Assembly: GCA_001606155.1 (NCBI GenBank)
Contig: LODT01000031.1
Coordinates: 434,001 to 498,000, forward strand
Length of the DNA stretch: 64,000 bases
From: Tieghemostelium lacteum
Lineage: Eukaryota > Evosea > Eumycetozoa > Dictyosteliales > Raperosteliaceae
Direction: 5' to 3'
The position numbers and the translations under genes were made by a program. Positions 21,176 to 33,311 of the stretch are shown in pieces. How positions within the stretch are numbered: the stretch's first letter is position 1; each line of letters begins with the position of its first letter. The notes below the pieces were generated by a model that had not been told where the DNA came from, did no database searches, and worked only from the letters and a program-made list of their open reading frames with translations.

Positions 21176-21959
21176 GATTTTGATTGGTTATTGTTATTGT
21201 ATAATTAGTTAACTGTTTGTTTCGTTGTTTGTTGTTATTGTTATTGTTGTTGATAAAAAAAAAACTTTTAAATATCTAGATATTACTACTATTGTTACTT
21301 GATTATTATTGTTGTTTATAAATATATATATGTTTTACTAGTAAGGGGAAATTCGAAATGAGGATGACGGAGATCTATTGTTGTTGCTTTTGTTTGTTGT
21401 TGTTATATCCTTTGTTTTTCCAATTATAATAATTCATTTCAAAAACCACTAACTAAAAAAAAAAAAATAAATAAAGATCCTGTTGTTGGTGTGTTTATCA
21501 CTTAATTAGAAAACCTATATTATTAGGTACCTAATATCAGTGAAATTATAAAAAAAAAAGAGTGTTGTCTTAAAAATTCACTCTATGATTTCTTTGATTA
21601 CTTTAGTTAAACTGATAAAGAGAATTTTGTTTAAAAAAAAAATCTTTGTTGCTGTTTCCTTCTTTTTAAAGGTTGAAAGCAAATAAAAAAATTTAAAAAA
21701 AATTTTTATTTTTGATTTTTCAGAGGAGAACCAGGATTCTTAAGATTAAATCTCCTTTTACTAAATTCTATTTTAATTGATTAACATTAATATCAAAGTA
21801 TTTAGATATATTATATTTTGGATAAACACTACTAAAGTTTAAATAAATCAAAAAATGATATTTTTAATTTAATTTTATTTTTTTTAAATTACAAAAAAAA
21901 ACGAACGAAAATTCTATTTTTCAAATCATTTTTAAAACACAAAATTGTTGTGATAGGAA
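21176..21959. other. Divergent intergenic region
   Basis: 784 nt between the seven-TM gene and rrp5. Contains TTG/GTT-rich stretches (21180-21270, 21370-21410), long A/T runs and no supportable open frame or RNA structure. Presumably two promoters and 5' leaders. Confidence 0.6.
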
Positions 21960-24635
21960 ATGAATTCAAAATCAAAGACAACAAAAGTTACAGCAAAGAA
22001 AGAAACAGAATCTAAACAAGTCAATAAAAATACACCAACAACAAAGACAACAAGTACAACTAAAACAGAAACAAAAACAACAAGTAATATAAAAGATCAG
22101 AAGAAAAATGAACAATTGAAGGTTGGTGATAAGGTTACAGTAGAAGTAGTTGAATTGAATGAATACCATTTAGAGATTAAATATAAAGACTACAGAGGTA
22201 TTATTCATATAAGTAACTTTGAAGCACCTACAGAGAATGGAATTGATCTATTTGAAAGTATAAAACCAAAACACAAATTAGAAGTATATATAGTCCAATT
22301 GAATGACACTAAAAAGTGGATTGAATGTTCACAACAAAAAGATCAAATTAAACTCTCTGTGGACTCTTTGAAAAGTTCACAGATTGTAAAAACATTTGTA
22401 TATGGTCAAACCAGTTCCAATGAATTGGCAGTATTTATGAAACCTGATCAGATTGGTTATTTAGATATCTTGTCCAATTTCAGTAGCGTTGCTGAATTTG
22501 AAAAATTCAAAAATTCTAGAGTGTTTTTGAAGTGTCAAGTAAAACAAGTTTCAAAAGACAAACGTGTTGAATTGAGCTTGTTTAATAGTAAAGCCTCAAA
22601 AATCAAACAAGGACAAGTGGTTATAGGTCTAGTACAAGAGATTCAAACATGTTCTATGAAAGTACGTCTAAGTAGTAACTTATTAGCTACTGTAAAACTC
22701 GTTGATGTCGATAACCAAAACCTACATTCAGAACCATTTTCAATCTATCAACAAGGTGATTTATTGAATTTCTTTGTTAAATCCATTACAAATTCAGGTG
22801 TGTTTTTGTCTTTGGATTCAGAGGTTTTAGGTGCAGACGCATCATCACAAAATCCAAAATTTGAAAATGTAACATCTATAAAGAGAAAGTCTAGTCCTAT
22901 AGGTCAAGGTGTTCATACTTGGGGTTATATCGTTGAGTTGAATAGCCAAATGGCACGTGTTCAATTGACTACTGAAGATAGTGCTGTTTTACTAGCTTCA
23001 GAGACCAACGCATACTACTGGTCTACATTGACACTAGGTAAGCTTATCAGAGTCGTATTGGGGTCTGTAAAAGAAGAAGGAACTCCACAACAAAGCGTCT
23101 CTGCAAAGTTCCATCCAGGAACCCAATTAACAGAAACCACTATAAAACTAGGAGATATTCTTCCATTGGAAGTCAAATCCATTAAAGACTATGGTATCTT
23201 TGTTCAAAGTGGTAAAATACATGCACTATGTCACATCAGTCAGGTTGCTGACCAGCTTATGACTCCCGAACTCTTGAAAGAAAACTTTTCAGAGGGTGAT
23301 TTGGTCATTGGTAAATGTTGCAAAATTGAGGATTATAAAATCTCAGAACTTAAACAATCTAAAGCTCAAAAGTTCAATAAGCATCAAAAATTTTCGTTAA
23401 ACTTTACTTTAAAGCCATCGGAACTCGAGGGAATTGATATAGATTCAAAGATTAGAGTAGACTGGGATATACAGGATACACCTGAACCTGTTCCTTCTAG
23501 AACCAGTGCTTTTAAAACACCATTTGATAGATACCTATCTGAAATACAAAAACAACTTGAAATGGGTGAGGATGCAATGTCTGTGGATACTGAAACCAAT
23601 AACAATGATATTGTGGCTTTTAATTGGAATGGTACAAGTGAATCTGTTACCCAAGACACAGGTAGCAAGAAAAGAAAGGAAATGGATAAATACGACGACG
23701 AAATCGAAAGTGATTTAGAGGAATCCGAACAAGGGGTTGAAAAGAAAAAATTAAAATTGGAAAAATCAAAAACTAGAGAAAAAAATGAAAAGGAAATTAA
23801 GGAAAAGGAAGATTTGTTGTCGGAACAAAACTCAGCTCCAGAGTCACCACAGGATTTTGAAAGATTACTATTAGGTTCACCAAATAGTTCTTATATTTGG
23901 GTACAGTACATGTCATTTTATTTGGGTCTTTCTGAGATTAATAAGGCTAGAGAAATTGGTGAGAGAGCTCTGAAGAAGATTCTTCCCAATCAGATGGTAG
24001 AGCAGAGAAATGTGTGGTTATCATTATACAATTTAGAGAATTTATTTGGAAGTGCTGAGACTTTAATGACACTTTTTAAACGTAGTATTCAATATCAGGA
24101 TCCAAAGACAATGTATCTGTCAATGTTGAGTATATTGGATAACACTGAAAAGTATGATAAATTGGAAACCTACTTCCAAATGGCAATCAAGAAATTCAAG
24201 TATTCTGCAAAGATTTGGTGTAGATATGCAGAGTATTTATTAAAAGTTGGAAAACATGATGTATTCTCTCAGATTACTTCTAGAGTTATTGAATTGTTAC
24301 CTAAAAAGAAACAAATTAAAGTCATTAGTAAATTTGGACAATTGGAATTCAAACAAGGTGATCCAGAGAGAGGTAGAACTATATTTGAAGGTTTGGTAGC
24401 TTCATACCCCAACAGAACTGATCTCTGGAATATATATATAGACATGGAATTAAAAATTAAAGACGAGGCAAAGATTAGAAATCTAATGGACCGTTGTATC
24501 AATCTCAAAGTCTCTGACAAAAACATTAAACAATTCTTTAAAAAATATTTAAATTTTGAAAAACAACATGGTAATGATAAATCTATACAAAGAATCAAAC
24601 ATTTGGCTATTAAATTTGTCGAACAAACCAAATAA
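21960..24635 (+). CDS. rrp5: Ribosome biogenesis factor Rrp5 / PDCD11-like (short form)
   Basis: Nucleolar factor needed for early cleavages of pre-rRNA in both subunit pathways. A Lys/Thr-rich leader is followed by about four S1 RNA-binding domains, for example residues about 48-110 (KVGDKVTVEVVELNEYHLEI) and about 395-470 (KLGDILPLEVKSIKDYGIFV). An acidic/Lys-rich linker (about 555-625) leads to seven HAT (half-a-TPR) repeats at about 635-885 (SYIWVQYMSFYLGL, AKIWCRYAEYLLK, TDLWNIYIDMELK), the hallmark C-terminus of Rrp5. At 891 aa this is about half the length of yeast and human Rrp5, which carry 12-14 S1 domains. Start and stop are clean, so the reduction looks genuine rather than a truncation by the window. 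Only 130 nt separate it from the next gene. Confidence 0.88.
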   Translation: MNSKSKTTKVTAKKETESKQVNKNTPTTKTTSTTKTETKTTSNIKDQKKNEQLKVGDKVTVEVVELNEYHLEIKYKDYRGIIHISNFEAPTENGIDLFESIKPKHKLEVYIVQLNDTKKWIECSQQKDQIKLSVDSLKSSQIVKTFVYGQTSSNELAVFMKPDQIGYLDILSNFSSVAEFEKFKNSRVFLKCQVKQVSKDKRVELSLFNSKASKIKQGQVVIGLVQEIQTCSMKVRLSSNLLATVKLVDVDNQNLHSEPFSIYQQGDLLNFFVKSITNSGVFLSLDSEVLGADASSQNPKFENVTSIKRKSSPIGQGVHTWGYIVELNSQMARVQLTTEDSAVLLASETNAYYWSTLTLGKLIRVVLGSVKEEGTPQQSVSAKFHPGTQLTETTIKLGDILPLEVKSIKDYGIFVQSGKIHALCHISQVADQLMTPELLKENFSEGDLVIGKCCKIEDYKISELKQSKAQKFNKHQKFSLNFTLKPSELEGIDIDSKIRVDWDIQDTPEPVPSRTSAFKTPFDRYLSEIQKQLEMGEDAMSVDTETNNNDIVAFNWNGTSESVTQDTGSKKRKEMDKYDDEIESDLEESEQGVEKKKLKLEKSKTREKNEKEIKEKEDLLSEQNSAPESPQDFERLLLGSPNSSYIWVQYMSFYLGLSEINKAREIGERALKKILPNQMVEQRNVWLSLYNLENLFGSAETLMTLFKRSIQYQDPKTMYLSMLSILDNTEKYDKLETYFQMAIKKFKYSAKIWCRYAEYLLKVGKHDVFSQITSRVIELLPKKKQIKVISKFGQLEFKQGDPERGRTIFEGLVASYPNRTDLWNIYIDMELKIKDEAKIRNLMDRCINLKVSDKNIKQFFKKYLNFEKQHGNDKSIQRIKHLAIKFVEQTK

Positions 24636-24765
24636 ATAAATTGTTCGATCTTAAAAATTTAAAATTTAAAAATTCGAGTTGTTAACTTTTAATTTAATTA
24701 AATTAAAAGAGTTTGTTTTTTTTTTTTTTTTTAGTAGTGTTTGTGTAAAGTTTTGAATTGCAAAA

Positions 24766-27422
24766 ATGGCAAATAGAAATCAGTTACCTGAAAAAGAAAG
24801 AGCAAGATTTATAATTGAACATTATTTCAGACAGGTTAACCAAGGATGTATGGAACAGATTGTTAACCATTCACCTTATTGTTGTAAAAATCCAGGTAAG
24901 TATAGTTAGAATACTTTATGTTCCTAGGTTGGAAGAAAGTATAGACTGTAATATAGGATAGGATATTTACAGATTTTTGTATTTCAGCATTCAGTAGAAT
25001 TGAGGATCCAAATGATGCAGCTATAAAAGCATTAGAACTCTCAAAGACATATGAAGAGAGATTTCTGTGTAGTTATTTAGCAACTACTAAAGAAAAGAAA
25101 ATTGACTTTAAGAATCTAGAGGGAATAGTATCAAGCTCAATTGCACAGGGAAGATATAGTGTTATTGAAAACATTATCAATGACAGCTTTTCATTACCAT
25201 TGAGTATAATTTCTAACTTCAAAACAGTATGTATTTGTATTTCCAAACCTCTAATTAAAATTTTTTCACAAAAGAATGAGTGTGTTTGTGGTGTGTTTCT
25301 AAAAGAGTTTCGACTAACTTTTAATTTGTACCTCAGGATAAAGTTCAGGCATTTGACAATCAAGATTACTTTCAGGGATTGGATTTAAAAGATCTTTCAA
25401 ATATTTTCAATTTATTACTTAGTATTGTAGGTGTAATACACTATAGATTTAGGAAAAGATTGGATATTAATATGACTGTTTTCTATTCTATAGAATCATG
25501 ATGGAATTAATAATGCGTTAGTTAAATCATTTACACAGTTGAGTAACAATTTAAAATATAATGCCAAAACCTACAATGACATATTAGATTTACAACCATT
25601 TGTTTTCCTCTTAATCAACCCATTTATACATGAACTTGAAAACAGAAATATTCTAGCAAATGTGTGCTCTGGTGTTAGTAAACTAAATCCACCATTAATT
25701 ATCCACTTAGGAAGATGGTTTTCAAAGTAAGTAATCTATTTTCAAACACCAAAAGTATTTACCTTTATTACTAACCTCAATATTTTTAGTTTTACAAAGG
25801 ATTATTTTACAAGCATGTTAACCAATTTAGAGCAATTCATCTCTGTAAGAATTCTTGTTGATGGTATCAATCTAAAGACAAAAGATGATCCTATTGTTGG
25901 TGCTTGTGCACTAATCGATTTATTATGTAAGTGTATTGGATTTATATCTGTCTCTGAAAATACATACTAACATTATACTCTTCAATTATAGATAAAGTTA
26001 ATGAAGAAAAGTTTTATGTTCCCTATACAGATTTTTATAATGATGCAATCAATACCAAAATTGATTTATTTGTAGATTATACCAATTGGACTAGAAAGAC
26101 AGATTTCTCATTTACCACTTATCCATGTATATTAGGAACTGGTATTAAAAGTACATTTTTACAAATTGAATACACACTGATACAAAAGAATAATAGAGTA
26201 GGTATTATATATTGGAAATTGGAGTATTGGTATATAAGATACTAATAATGATTGATTTATGATGAATACAGTCAATGTTAGGAGCAGCAATGGGATTATC
26301 ATTAGCTAGTGACTTTTTAGTTTTTAAAGTCAACAGAGAGACTCTGGTAACTGATACATTGGCATTGATAGAGAAAAATAAGAGACAATTGACAGAGTTT
26401 AAAAAAGAATTAAAAATACAATTTGTTGGAGAAGAAGGTATTGATCAGGGTGGTCCAAAACAGGAATTCTTTCAATTGATAGTAAGAAAGATTTTTGATC
26501 CTGAATTTGGAATGTTTAAATATAATGAAGAAACTAGATGTTATTGGTTTAGATCAGATTCTAGAGATTATTCTGAGTTTGAATTGATTGGTATTGTATG
26601 TGTTTTATGGAGATGATGGGAGTCAGATTTGATATTAATAAGTTGGATAATTTATAGATTATAGGTTTGGCGTTATACAATTCCATTATTTTAGATGTAC
26701 ATTTCCCATTAGCAATATTTAGTAAATTATTACAGAGACCAAACAGATTTGAAGATATTGAAAGTATTGATCCAGTTCACTATAGAAGTTTAGTGGATCT
26801 TAGAAATTCAAAACAGGATATATCCACATGGGGCATTACATTTAGTGTCTCTGAGGAATCCTATGGTAGTTCAATAGAACATAACTTGAAACCAAATGGA
26901 TCAGAGATAACAGTCGACAATAATAATCGTGAGGAATATATTCAATTGTATACCAACTATCTACTGAATGAATCTATTGCCAAACAATGGAGTTCCTTTT
27001 TTAAAGGGTTCCAAATGGTGTGCGATTCACCAGTACTCAGTCTCCTAAGACCTGAGGAATTGGAAAATTTAGTATGTGGTGTTGAAGATCTCAATTTCCA
27101 AGAACTTCAACAAGTAGCCAAATACGAAGGTGGTTACACCAAGAACGATACAACCATAAAGAATTTCTGGAGAGTTCTCAATGAACTTAGCAATGATGAC
27201 AAAAAGAAATTCTTGTCTTTTACTACTGGTTCTGATAGAGTACCTTTTGGTGGTTTGTCCAAATTGGATTTTAGTATCACAAAAACTGCAGATTCTGATA
27301 GACTCCCATCCGCTCACACTTGTTTCAATACCTTAATTCTACCTGCTTATCCAACCTATGAAAAACTAAGAGATCTTTTAACTAAAGCACTAACTCATTG
27401 TGAAGGTTTTGGTTTAAGATAA
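24766..27422 (+). CDS. ube3a: UBE3A/E6AP-like HECT ubiquitin ligase with AZUL domain, eight exons
   Basis: Exons 24766-24895, 24988-25226, 25337-25426, 25494-25726, 25790-25926, 25992-26197, 26272-26595 and 26658-27422 all close in frame (707 aa). The N-terminus (residues about 10-60: RARFIIEHYFRQVNQGC, then CCKNPAF) matches the AZUL zinc finger, a module known essentially only from UBE3A, where it binds the proteasome subunit Rpn10. The C-terminal HECT domain is complete: GEEGIDQGGPKQEFFQL, the ELIGIIIGLALYN stretch (human ELIGIVLGLAIYN) and the thioester Cys at about 675 in HTCFNTLILP, ending KGFG-like EGFGLR. The exon 7-8 junction is fixed by this match. Slightly shorter than human UBE3A. 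Called an ortholog with good confidence. Confidence 0.9.
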
Positions 27423-27802
27423 ACAATTCAAATCTTATTTTTATCCCCAAAATTACAATAATAACAATTATAATAATACTTTTTTTTTTTCAAATAAACC
27501 TGGTGCATATAATAATGGATCAAATAATATATATATAAAACAATAATAATAATATAAACATTTTAAAAATAAAGGGAAAAAAAGAAGAGGAACAAAATAA
27601 AAGAAAATTATACAACTTATTCGTTTGCGATATTTGGTAGCTTGAAATTTTGATTTTTTTATTGTGTGTAAATACAAATTGTACAATTGGAAAATTTAAA
27701 TATATTTGTTTGCTTGGAAGTTGGGGATTGGAAGAGAGGTATTGGTGTAGTTATATGGTTGGGGGGGGAAAAAAAAAAATAAAGTGTAATTCTCTGCTAT
27801 TA
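27423..27802. other. Convergent intergenic region
   Basis: 380 nt between the 3' ends of the UBE3A-like and Rab32-like genes. It holds AAT/ATA-rich sequence and a G8-A10 tract at about 27760-27780. Probably both 3' UTRs; no gene seen. Confidence 0.6.
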
Positions 27803-28465
27803 CTAACAACATGTTTTTGTTGTTGGAGTTGTGGTTGTTGGTTCGGTATTTGGAGTTAATTTAAAAGCATTTGGATTTGTTTTTTGATGTTGTTCAGATT
27901 CTAAAATCTTTTTCACCAATTCATCAATACCTTCGTTGATATTGGTGTCTTCTTTAGCTGATGTAAAGAAATGTTTATAAAAGACATTATTTTGACAAAA
28001 TGTATCAATATCCTCTGGAAATTGATAAGGTGGCTGTAGAAGATCAATTTTGTTGGCTAATAAAATAGTTGGTAGACCTTCCTCACCTTCAGCAGCTGGA
28101 AAACAATTATCAATATCATCTTTCCACTCTTTGGCACCAGTAAAGGTTCCTGGTCTAGTGGCGTCAAAGACCACAATGGCACCATCTGCATTCTGAAAAT
28201 AGACTCTTGTCATATGACCAAATCTCTCTTGACCTGCAATATCCCAAAGTTGAAGTATAACTCTACGATTACCAACCTCAATTTCTTTAGTTTGGAAATC
28301 TACACCAATAGTTGGTTTGTAACGTCCTTGAAAATCATTATTACAATATCTCTGTATAATACTAGTCTTTCCACATGCTAACTTTCCTACTACCAATATT
28401 TTTAATGAAATTGGATCTTCATTTCCTTCCTGGTCATCGTTAGCATGGTATGCATTTTTGCTCAT
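27803..28465 (-). CDS. rab32: Rab32-family small GTPase
   Basis: Membrane-traffic GTPase of the Rab32/38 branch, acting on phagosomes, lysosome-related organelles and mitochondria-associated membranes. G1 GKLACGKTS (residues 27-35), switch II WDIAGQERFGHMTRVYF, G4 NKID, G5 SAK and a C-terminal CC prenylation site are all present. The Ile in IAGQE (instead of TAGQE) and the following FGHMTRVYF are diagnostic for Rab32/38. Catalytic Gln is kept, so it should hydrolyse GTP. The hypervariable tail is Thr/Pro-rich. Single exon, 220 aa, complete. Confidence 0.94.
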   Translation of the reverse strand: MSKNAYHANDDQEGNEDPISLKILVVGKLACGKTSIIQRYCNNDFQGRYKPTIGVDFQTKEIEVGNRRVILQLWDIAGQERFGHMTRVYFQNADGAIVVFDATRPGTFTGAKEWKDDIDNCFPAAEGEEGLPTILLANKIDLLQPPYQFPEDIDTFCQNNVFYKHFFTSAKEDTNINEGIDELVKKILESEQHQKTNPNAFKLTPNTEPTTTTPTTKTCC

Positions 28466-28918
28466 CTCTTATCTGTCTGTAATACCAATTTGATGTAAAA
28501 AAAAAAAAAAAAAAGGTTTCTCTTTCCCTAAAAATCTATTTTTCTGGTTGTGTGATTGATTATTTTTTTTTTAACCTCTTTATTTAAAAGGAAAAGTACA
28601 GGGAATTTTTTTTAAAAAAGAGATTATTATTAATAATTTATTTCTATTTGAATTTAATTTTAAATATTTAACATAATATTATTTTTTGTACAAAATTAAA
28701 TCAATTATAAATTTTGAAAGTTCAAAGATGTTATTTAAATGTTTCTCAAATACAAATTAATCAAAATTATCAATCATATCATTGACATATCTATATTATT
28801 TTAGAAACACCCTCTAAATCCTTTTTATATTATAAAAACACCATTCATTTGGTGATTATTAACATCTAGGAACAAGAATTACTTTTACTATTTCAACTAA
28901 TATTCTATATATAATTTA
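28466..28918. other. Intergenic region, no gene seen
   Basis: 453 nt upstream of the Rab32-like gene and downstream of uL23m. Strongly AT-rich with A15-type runs; no coding or RNA signal found. Confidence 0.6.
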
Positions 28919-29278
28919 TTATCTTTTTAGAGGTTGAATTTGGGTTGGTTCTGAAATTGTAATAATTGCTTTTTTATAATCTGAAGTTTTAAAAGTACCT
29001 TGTCTCTTTGCTTTTTTACCAATACCTTTTACTGAACCTTTTAATCTACCTTGTACATTGATTGTGTTTACTTTGTTTACATGTACACCATATAGTGCTT
29101 TAACGTAGCTCTTTATATCAGTTTTACCGACATCACATGTGGTTTTAAACATTAATTTCTTTGTCTTTTCAAAGGTTTCATGTGTATTTCTAAAAACTGT
29201 CAGTTTGAAATTTGGAAAGAATATATTATTCCAATATCTGGTAGTAAGTTCACCTGCTTTCTTTATTCCTGTATTCAT
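28919..29278 (-). CDS. mrpl23: Mitochondrial large-subunit ribosomal protein uL23m (MRPL23)
   Basis: A 119-residue basic protein. The L23 core motif is visible: the strand FPNFKLTVFR, the helix and strand TKKLMFKTTCDVGKTDIKSY with VKALYGVHVNKVNTINVQGR, and the basic extended loop GIGKKAKRQGTFKTSDYKKA, followed by the closing strand AIITISE. The lack of the long basic N-terminus of cytosolic L23a and the FPNF motif place it with mitochondrial L23. It binds domain III rRNA near the tunnel exit of the mitoribosome. Single exon; start at 29278 has a suitable context. Confidence 0.85.
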   Translation of the reverse strand: MNTGIKKAGELTTRYWNNIFFPNFKLTVFRNTHETFEKTKKLMFKTTCDVGKTDIKSYVKALYGVHVNKVNTINVQGRLKGSVKGIGKKAKRQGTFKTSDYKKAIITISEPTQIQPLKR

Positions 29279-29489
29279 ATTTCTATTGTTACTATTTTAT
29301 ATATGTGTGTATGGTGAGATGGATGTTTTAGGTAGATCTTTTAAGGATTTGATACTCAAATCGCCAATGATCTTATGATTCGTTCAGAGGAAAGAAAATA
29401 GTAAAAAAAAAAGATTTTCATTTTTGAAAAAATTTTAATATTAGCAGTATCCCATTTACTCAAACAATTGAATTTGTTTATTTGTGGCC

Positions 29490-31011
29490 TTAAAGGTTAA
29501 AATATGTTTTCTCAAAGTGATTAGAAAATACATTTGAGGGTGCTAATTTATAACCAACTAAAAAACTAATGATAAATTGTAATGATAATGAGGCAAAATC
29601 ATTTACCCAAGTAAATGCTGATGGTAATGCATTTCTTAAAAATACTAAACCTATCACATTGAAATAGATATACACTATCAATAAATTGGTGATAATCTTA
29701 TAGATTTGATATAGATTTCTACCTGTGATAAAAAATATATTAATATATTATAGCATTAAAACTAGTAGTTATGTCAAATATTTACTCTTTTCTGAAACTT
29801 TTTGATCTTGGTTAAGTTTATAGGAGGTTAAAGACACTGGTACTCCACATGAAAGTACAGATAAAAAGTGAATTATAAAATATATTATACTTTGTGATTG
29901 TGTAGTTGAAAGAACAATAGACACATATAGAATCTGATCAATAACCTGTAGAGGTACAAATACATAAAAGAATAATTTTTCACTTTCAGTCATTGATTTC
30001 TTTATAAAATACACTCCATTTCCAATATAGCCAATTAAAATGTTCAAAGAAACACCTTGAAGTATCATTACAAAAGTTCTATATGAATATTCCCACTTTG
30101 TTGCCAAACCAGTTAATTCAATCGATGATAAATTTTTCTGTTTTAAAACCAATCAATTAATATTTAAATCACAATTAGACATATTTGATAAGTATAACTA
30201 AACTATAGTAACTTACAAAATCAAAGAATAATCTAATAAATTCCATTAACAAATAAAAAGCCATTATAAAATGAATTGGATTGATATTGATTTTAGATTG
30301 GTTTGCTCTGTATAATGTAAATGTCCATAGTAAAAATAAACCTAGAAACATTATTGAAAATATATTATAAACACTAACTAAATTCTCTGAACCAAAAGGA
30401 AGATGAGAAATTTCTCCTTTTTCACCATGGTGGTTTGTAAAATCTAATGTAATCTTTTAATTTCATTTAATTAGTCTATTTAGGTAAAGCTAACAGCATT
30501 AGTAATTAAATAGAACTTACATTATAAGAAGCTTCATATTGTTTACAATTTATAAAGAAAACACTGTAATAACCCAATTCATTTTGTATACCATCAATAA
30601 AAAATGAAAATTCAGATTCAGTTGTCATGGGATATATAGGATTTTCATACTTTGCCAAATAGGTTTCACATCCAATATCTGAGAATAGCTCTTCTAAATC
30701 TGGTGATGAATATGATGGTGAAATTATAACAATAAAACCTGTGAATTTTTCAATACCCGCATAATTATTTTTTATCTATTAAATAATTAACAATCTTTAG
30801 AAATATATTGAATATAGAGTATACAGAATCATACATAAAAATCATTAACTTTTAGGTCTAATACACCATTTTTTTGAAATGAAAAACTGTAAAAGAATTG
30901 AATTTGATTTGAGCTTTGATAAACTTCAAAGTTTCTGATTATAGCATCAGATATATTAAATAATAAACTAAATAAAATTAGATTTACAATGAGAAATTTG
31001 GTAATAGTCAT
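29490..31011 (-). CDS. GPR107/108-like (Lung seven-TM, GOST family) membrane protein, five exons
   Basis: Exons 30835-31011, 30521-30775, 30217-30453, 29786-30137 and 29490-29722 join in frame to 417 aa. A signal peptide (MTITKFLIVNLILFSLLFNISDA) precedes a short luminal beta domain with a Cys pair (DIGCETY, FINCKQYE). The typical pre-TM1 strand VTLDFTNHHGEKGEISHLPFG-like segment and seven helices follow (including VYNIFSIMFLGLFLLWTFTLY, FVMILQGVSLNILIGYIGNG and FFYVFVPLQVIDQILYVSIVL). The order matches GPR107/108 and plant relatives, Golgi-endosome proteins with a GOLD-like luminal domain. The luminal part is smaller than in animals. Family is well supported; the paralog within the GOST group is less certain. 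Confidence 0.78.
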
Positions 31012-31282
31012 ATTGGAAATGTTGAATGAATAACTAAATAGAGAATAAAAAATAAAATTTGGAATTTTAAAAGTGATTGGAGTGTGTGTTGATTTAACCC
31101 CATCACACTATCACTCACATTACTAAATTTCATAGAAGAATTACGAATAATTATATTAAGTAAATAATATTATTATTTCTATTGATTTTTTATTATTTGA
31201 ATATTTTATTATATATAATAATAATATGAATATTTTATCATATGTACAAGTTTATATTAGTGTGGTGGATTATTAAAGGTTT

Positions 31283-33252
31283 TCAAAAATCTTTTAGATT
31301 TTTACATAGTGAACAACCTAGGACATATTCTTCGCAATGAGGGTGTGATATTTTTAGAGGGCATTGATCAGGACCTGGGCACTTTGGTATCTGTTCAATT
31401 GGTTTCTTATTTAGATAGTCACCACCTTGTTGTTTAGTATGGCAACTTGAACAAAAATGGGTTTTATTCCAACAGAAAAATGAAGCTTCATTACAGCAGA
31501 ATTTACATTTCCAAGTGATATAATCAAGTCCATGTAATTTACATTCACCATTTTTATCAACACCTTGACAGGAGTTACATAAAAGTTCCTCTTCTTTGTA
31601 ACCATCTATTCCTTCATCACATCTAGCTGCACCTGCAAAATAAGGATTGGCGCACTTGAAACACTGGTAATAGACATACCTGTCCATTGCCATAGCATCA
31701 GGATTCTTGAACCACTTTGATTTCTTGTCTTCTAATTCCTTGGATTTATGCAACCCTTCAAAAGCAAATCTCTCATTAGCCTTAGCTTGAATAGTCTTCT
31801 TCAATTCCAAAACATTAGTCAATTCATCTTTTATAGAAGGATGTGACATTACCTTCTTACAAATGACACAATCTATATTATTGAATAAAATTCTGGGACC
31901 AGTCTTCTTTTTTAGTTGTTTTAAACAACATTGGTGATGGAATATATGTTGACATTCCAGTACAATAACCGGCGCACTATTTAGACTTTCAACCCAACAT
32001 ATATTGCAAAGTTCACTGTCATCGTATAGATACTTATTCTTTTGAAAACAATGTTCGTTCATACAGGGTGGACACTTTTCTTCACCTGCCAAACCTATAC
32101 AATAATGACCACAGTCCTGATGAACCTTATCACAAGACCACTTTTTCTTTTGTTGACATTCTTCACTCTGACATACATCATCCATTTTGGCATGTACCAT
32201 AATATTAGCACCATTGACAGGTGACATTATAGGACTGGTAGTTGAAGCAATCTTTGCTGAACAGAATCTACATTTTCTGGAATTTACATAATCACGATAT
32301 TTATCACAATTATATCCGTCATGATAAGGTGTGTTATAACAAGAAGCACAAAATTCAGTTGAACATTTGTTGCATCTAAATCTATTCTCCATACGATGTT
32401 TAGCAGCTTCTTCACTCATTTTTCTACCGTCAATTAATTTAAAATCCATTTCATTTCCAACTACCTGTTGTTGATTACTATTACACTTTTCAAAGATAAA
32501 GCCGCATTTAACATCCGGACATTTTATATAGTTGGGATTATTGTGAAATACATTTTCCAAAGTTCTATTTAAATAGTTTTCATATTCATTATTACCTAGT
32601 ATTAACTTTTAAAATCAATTATTAAGTTAGTTACTAAGCTTAATAGGAAGTTTTTTTAGAGTATAAATATTACATACTTTTAATACTTCATGAGGAATTT
32701 TTTGATTACAATTGTCATATATACAATTGATAGAGGAAATATTATTGATATCTAATTTCAGTTGGTTTGTTATCCCAGTAAATAAACAATTTTTACAGAA
32801 ATTATGTAAACATTCATCCATCAAATACAAATAGTTATCTACAGATTCTGCACCCTTTTTACATATAATACAATGTGATAGCATATCACCATCATCTTTA
32901 CCGTTCATTGTTGATTCTTCCAAAAGTGCTGCTCTTAATAGTTCTATAGTCTCCAAATCTAATGAATCACTAAATGTCTGATTTAAGTATTGATGTATTG
33001 TCATATGCTGTTGCTGTGGCTGTAGTTGAGGAGATGCTTGTTTATGATTATTTTGAGGTTCAAAAAATGGTAAAAATTCGGAGTTACTATGTGTTTCTAA
33101 TTTGAATGGAGGTGGTGGTAATAGTGCTTGTTGAATTTGTGATGGTGAGTAAATAAATATTGGTGATTGTTGCTTTTTTTGTTGTAACTGTTGTTTTAAT
33201 TGTTGTAGTTGTTGTTGTTTTTGTAGTAGTTGTTGAGATGTCTGTATAGGTG

Positions 33253-33311
<59 letters not shown>

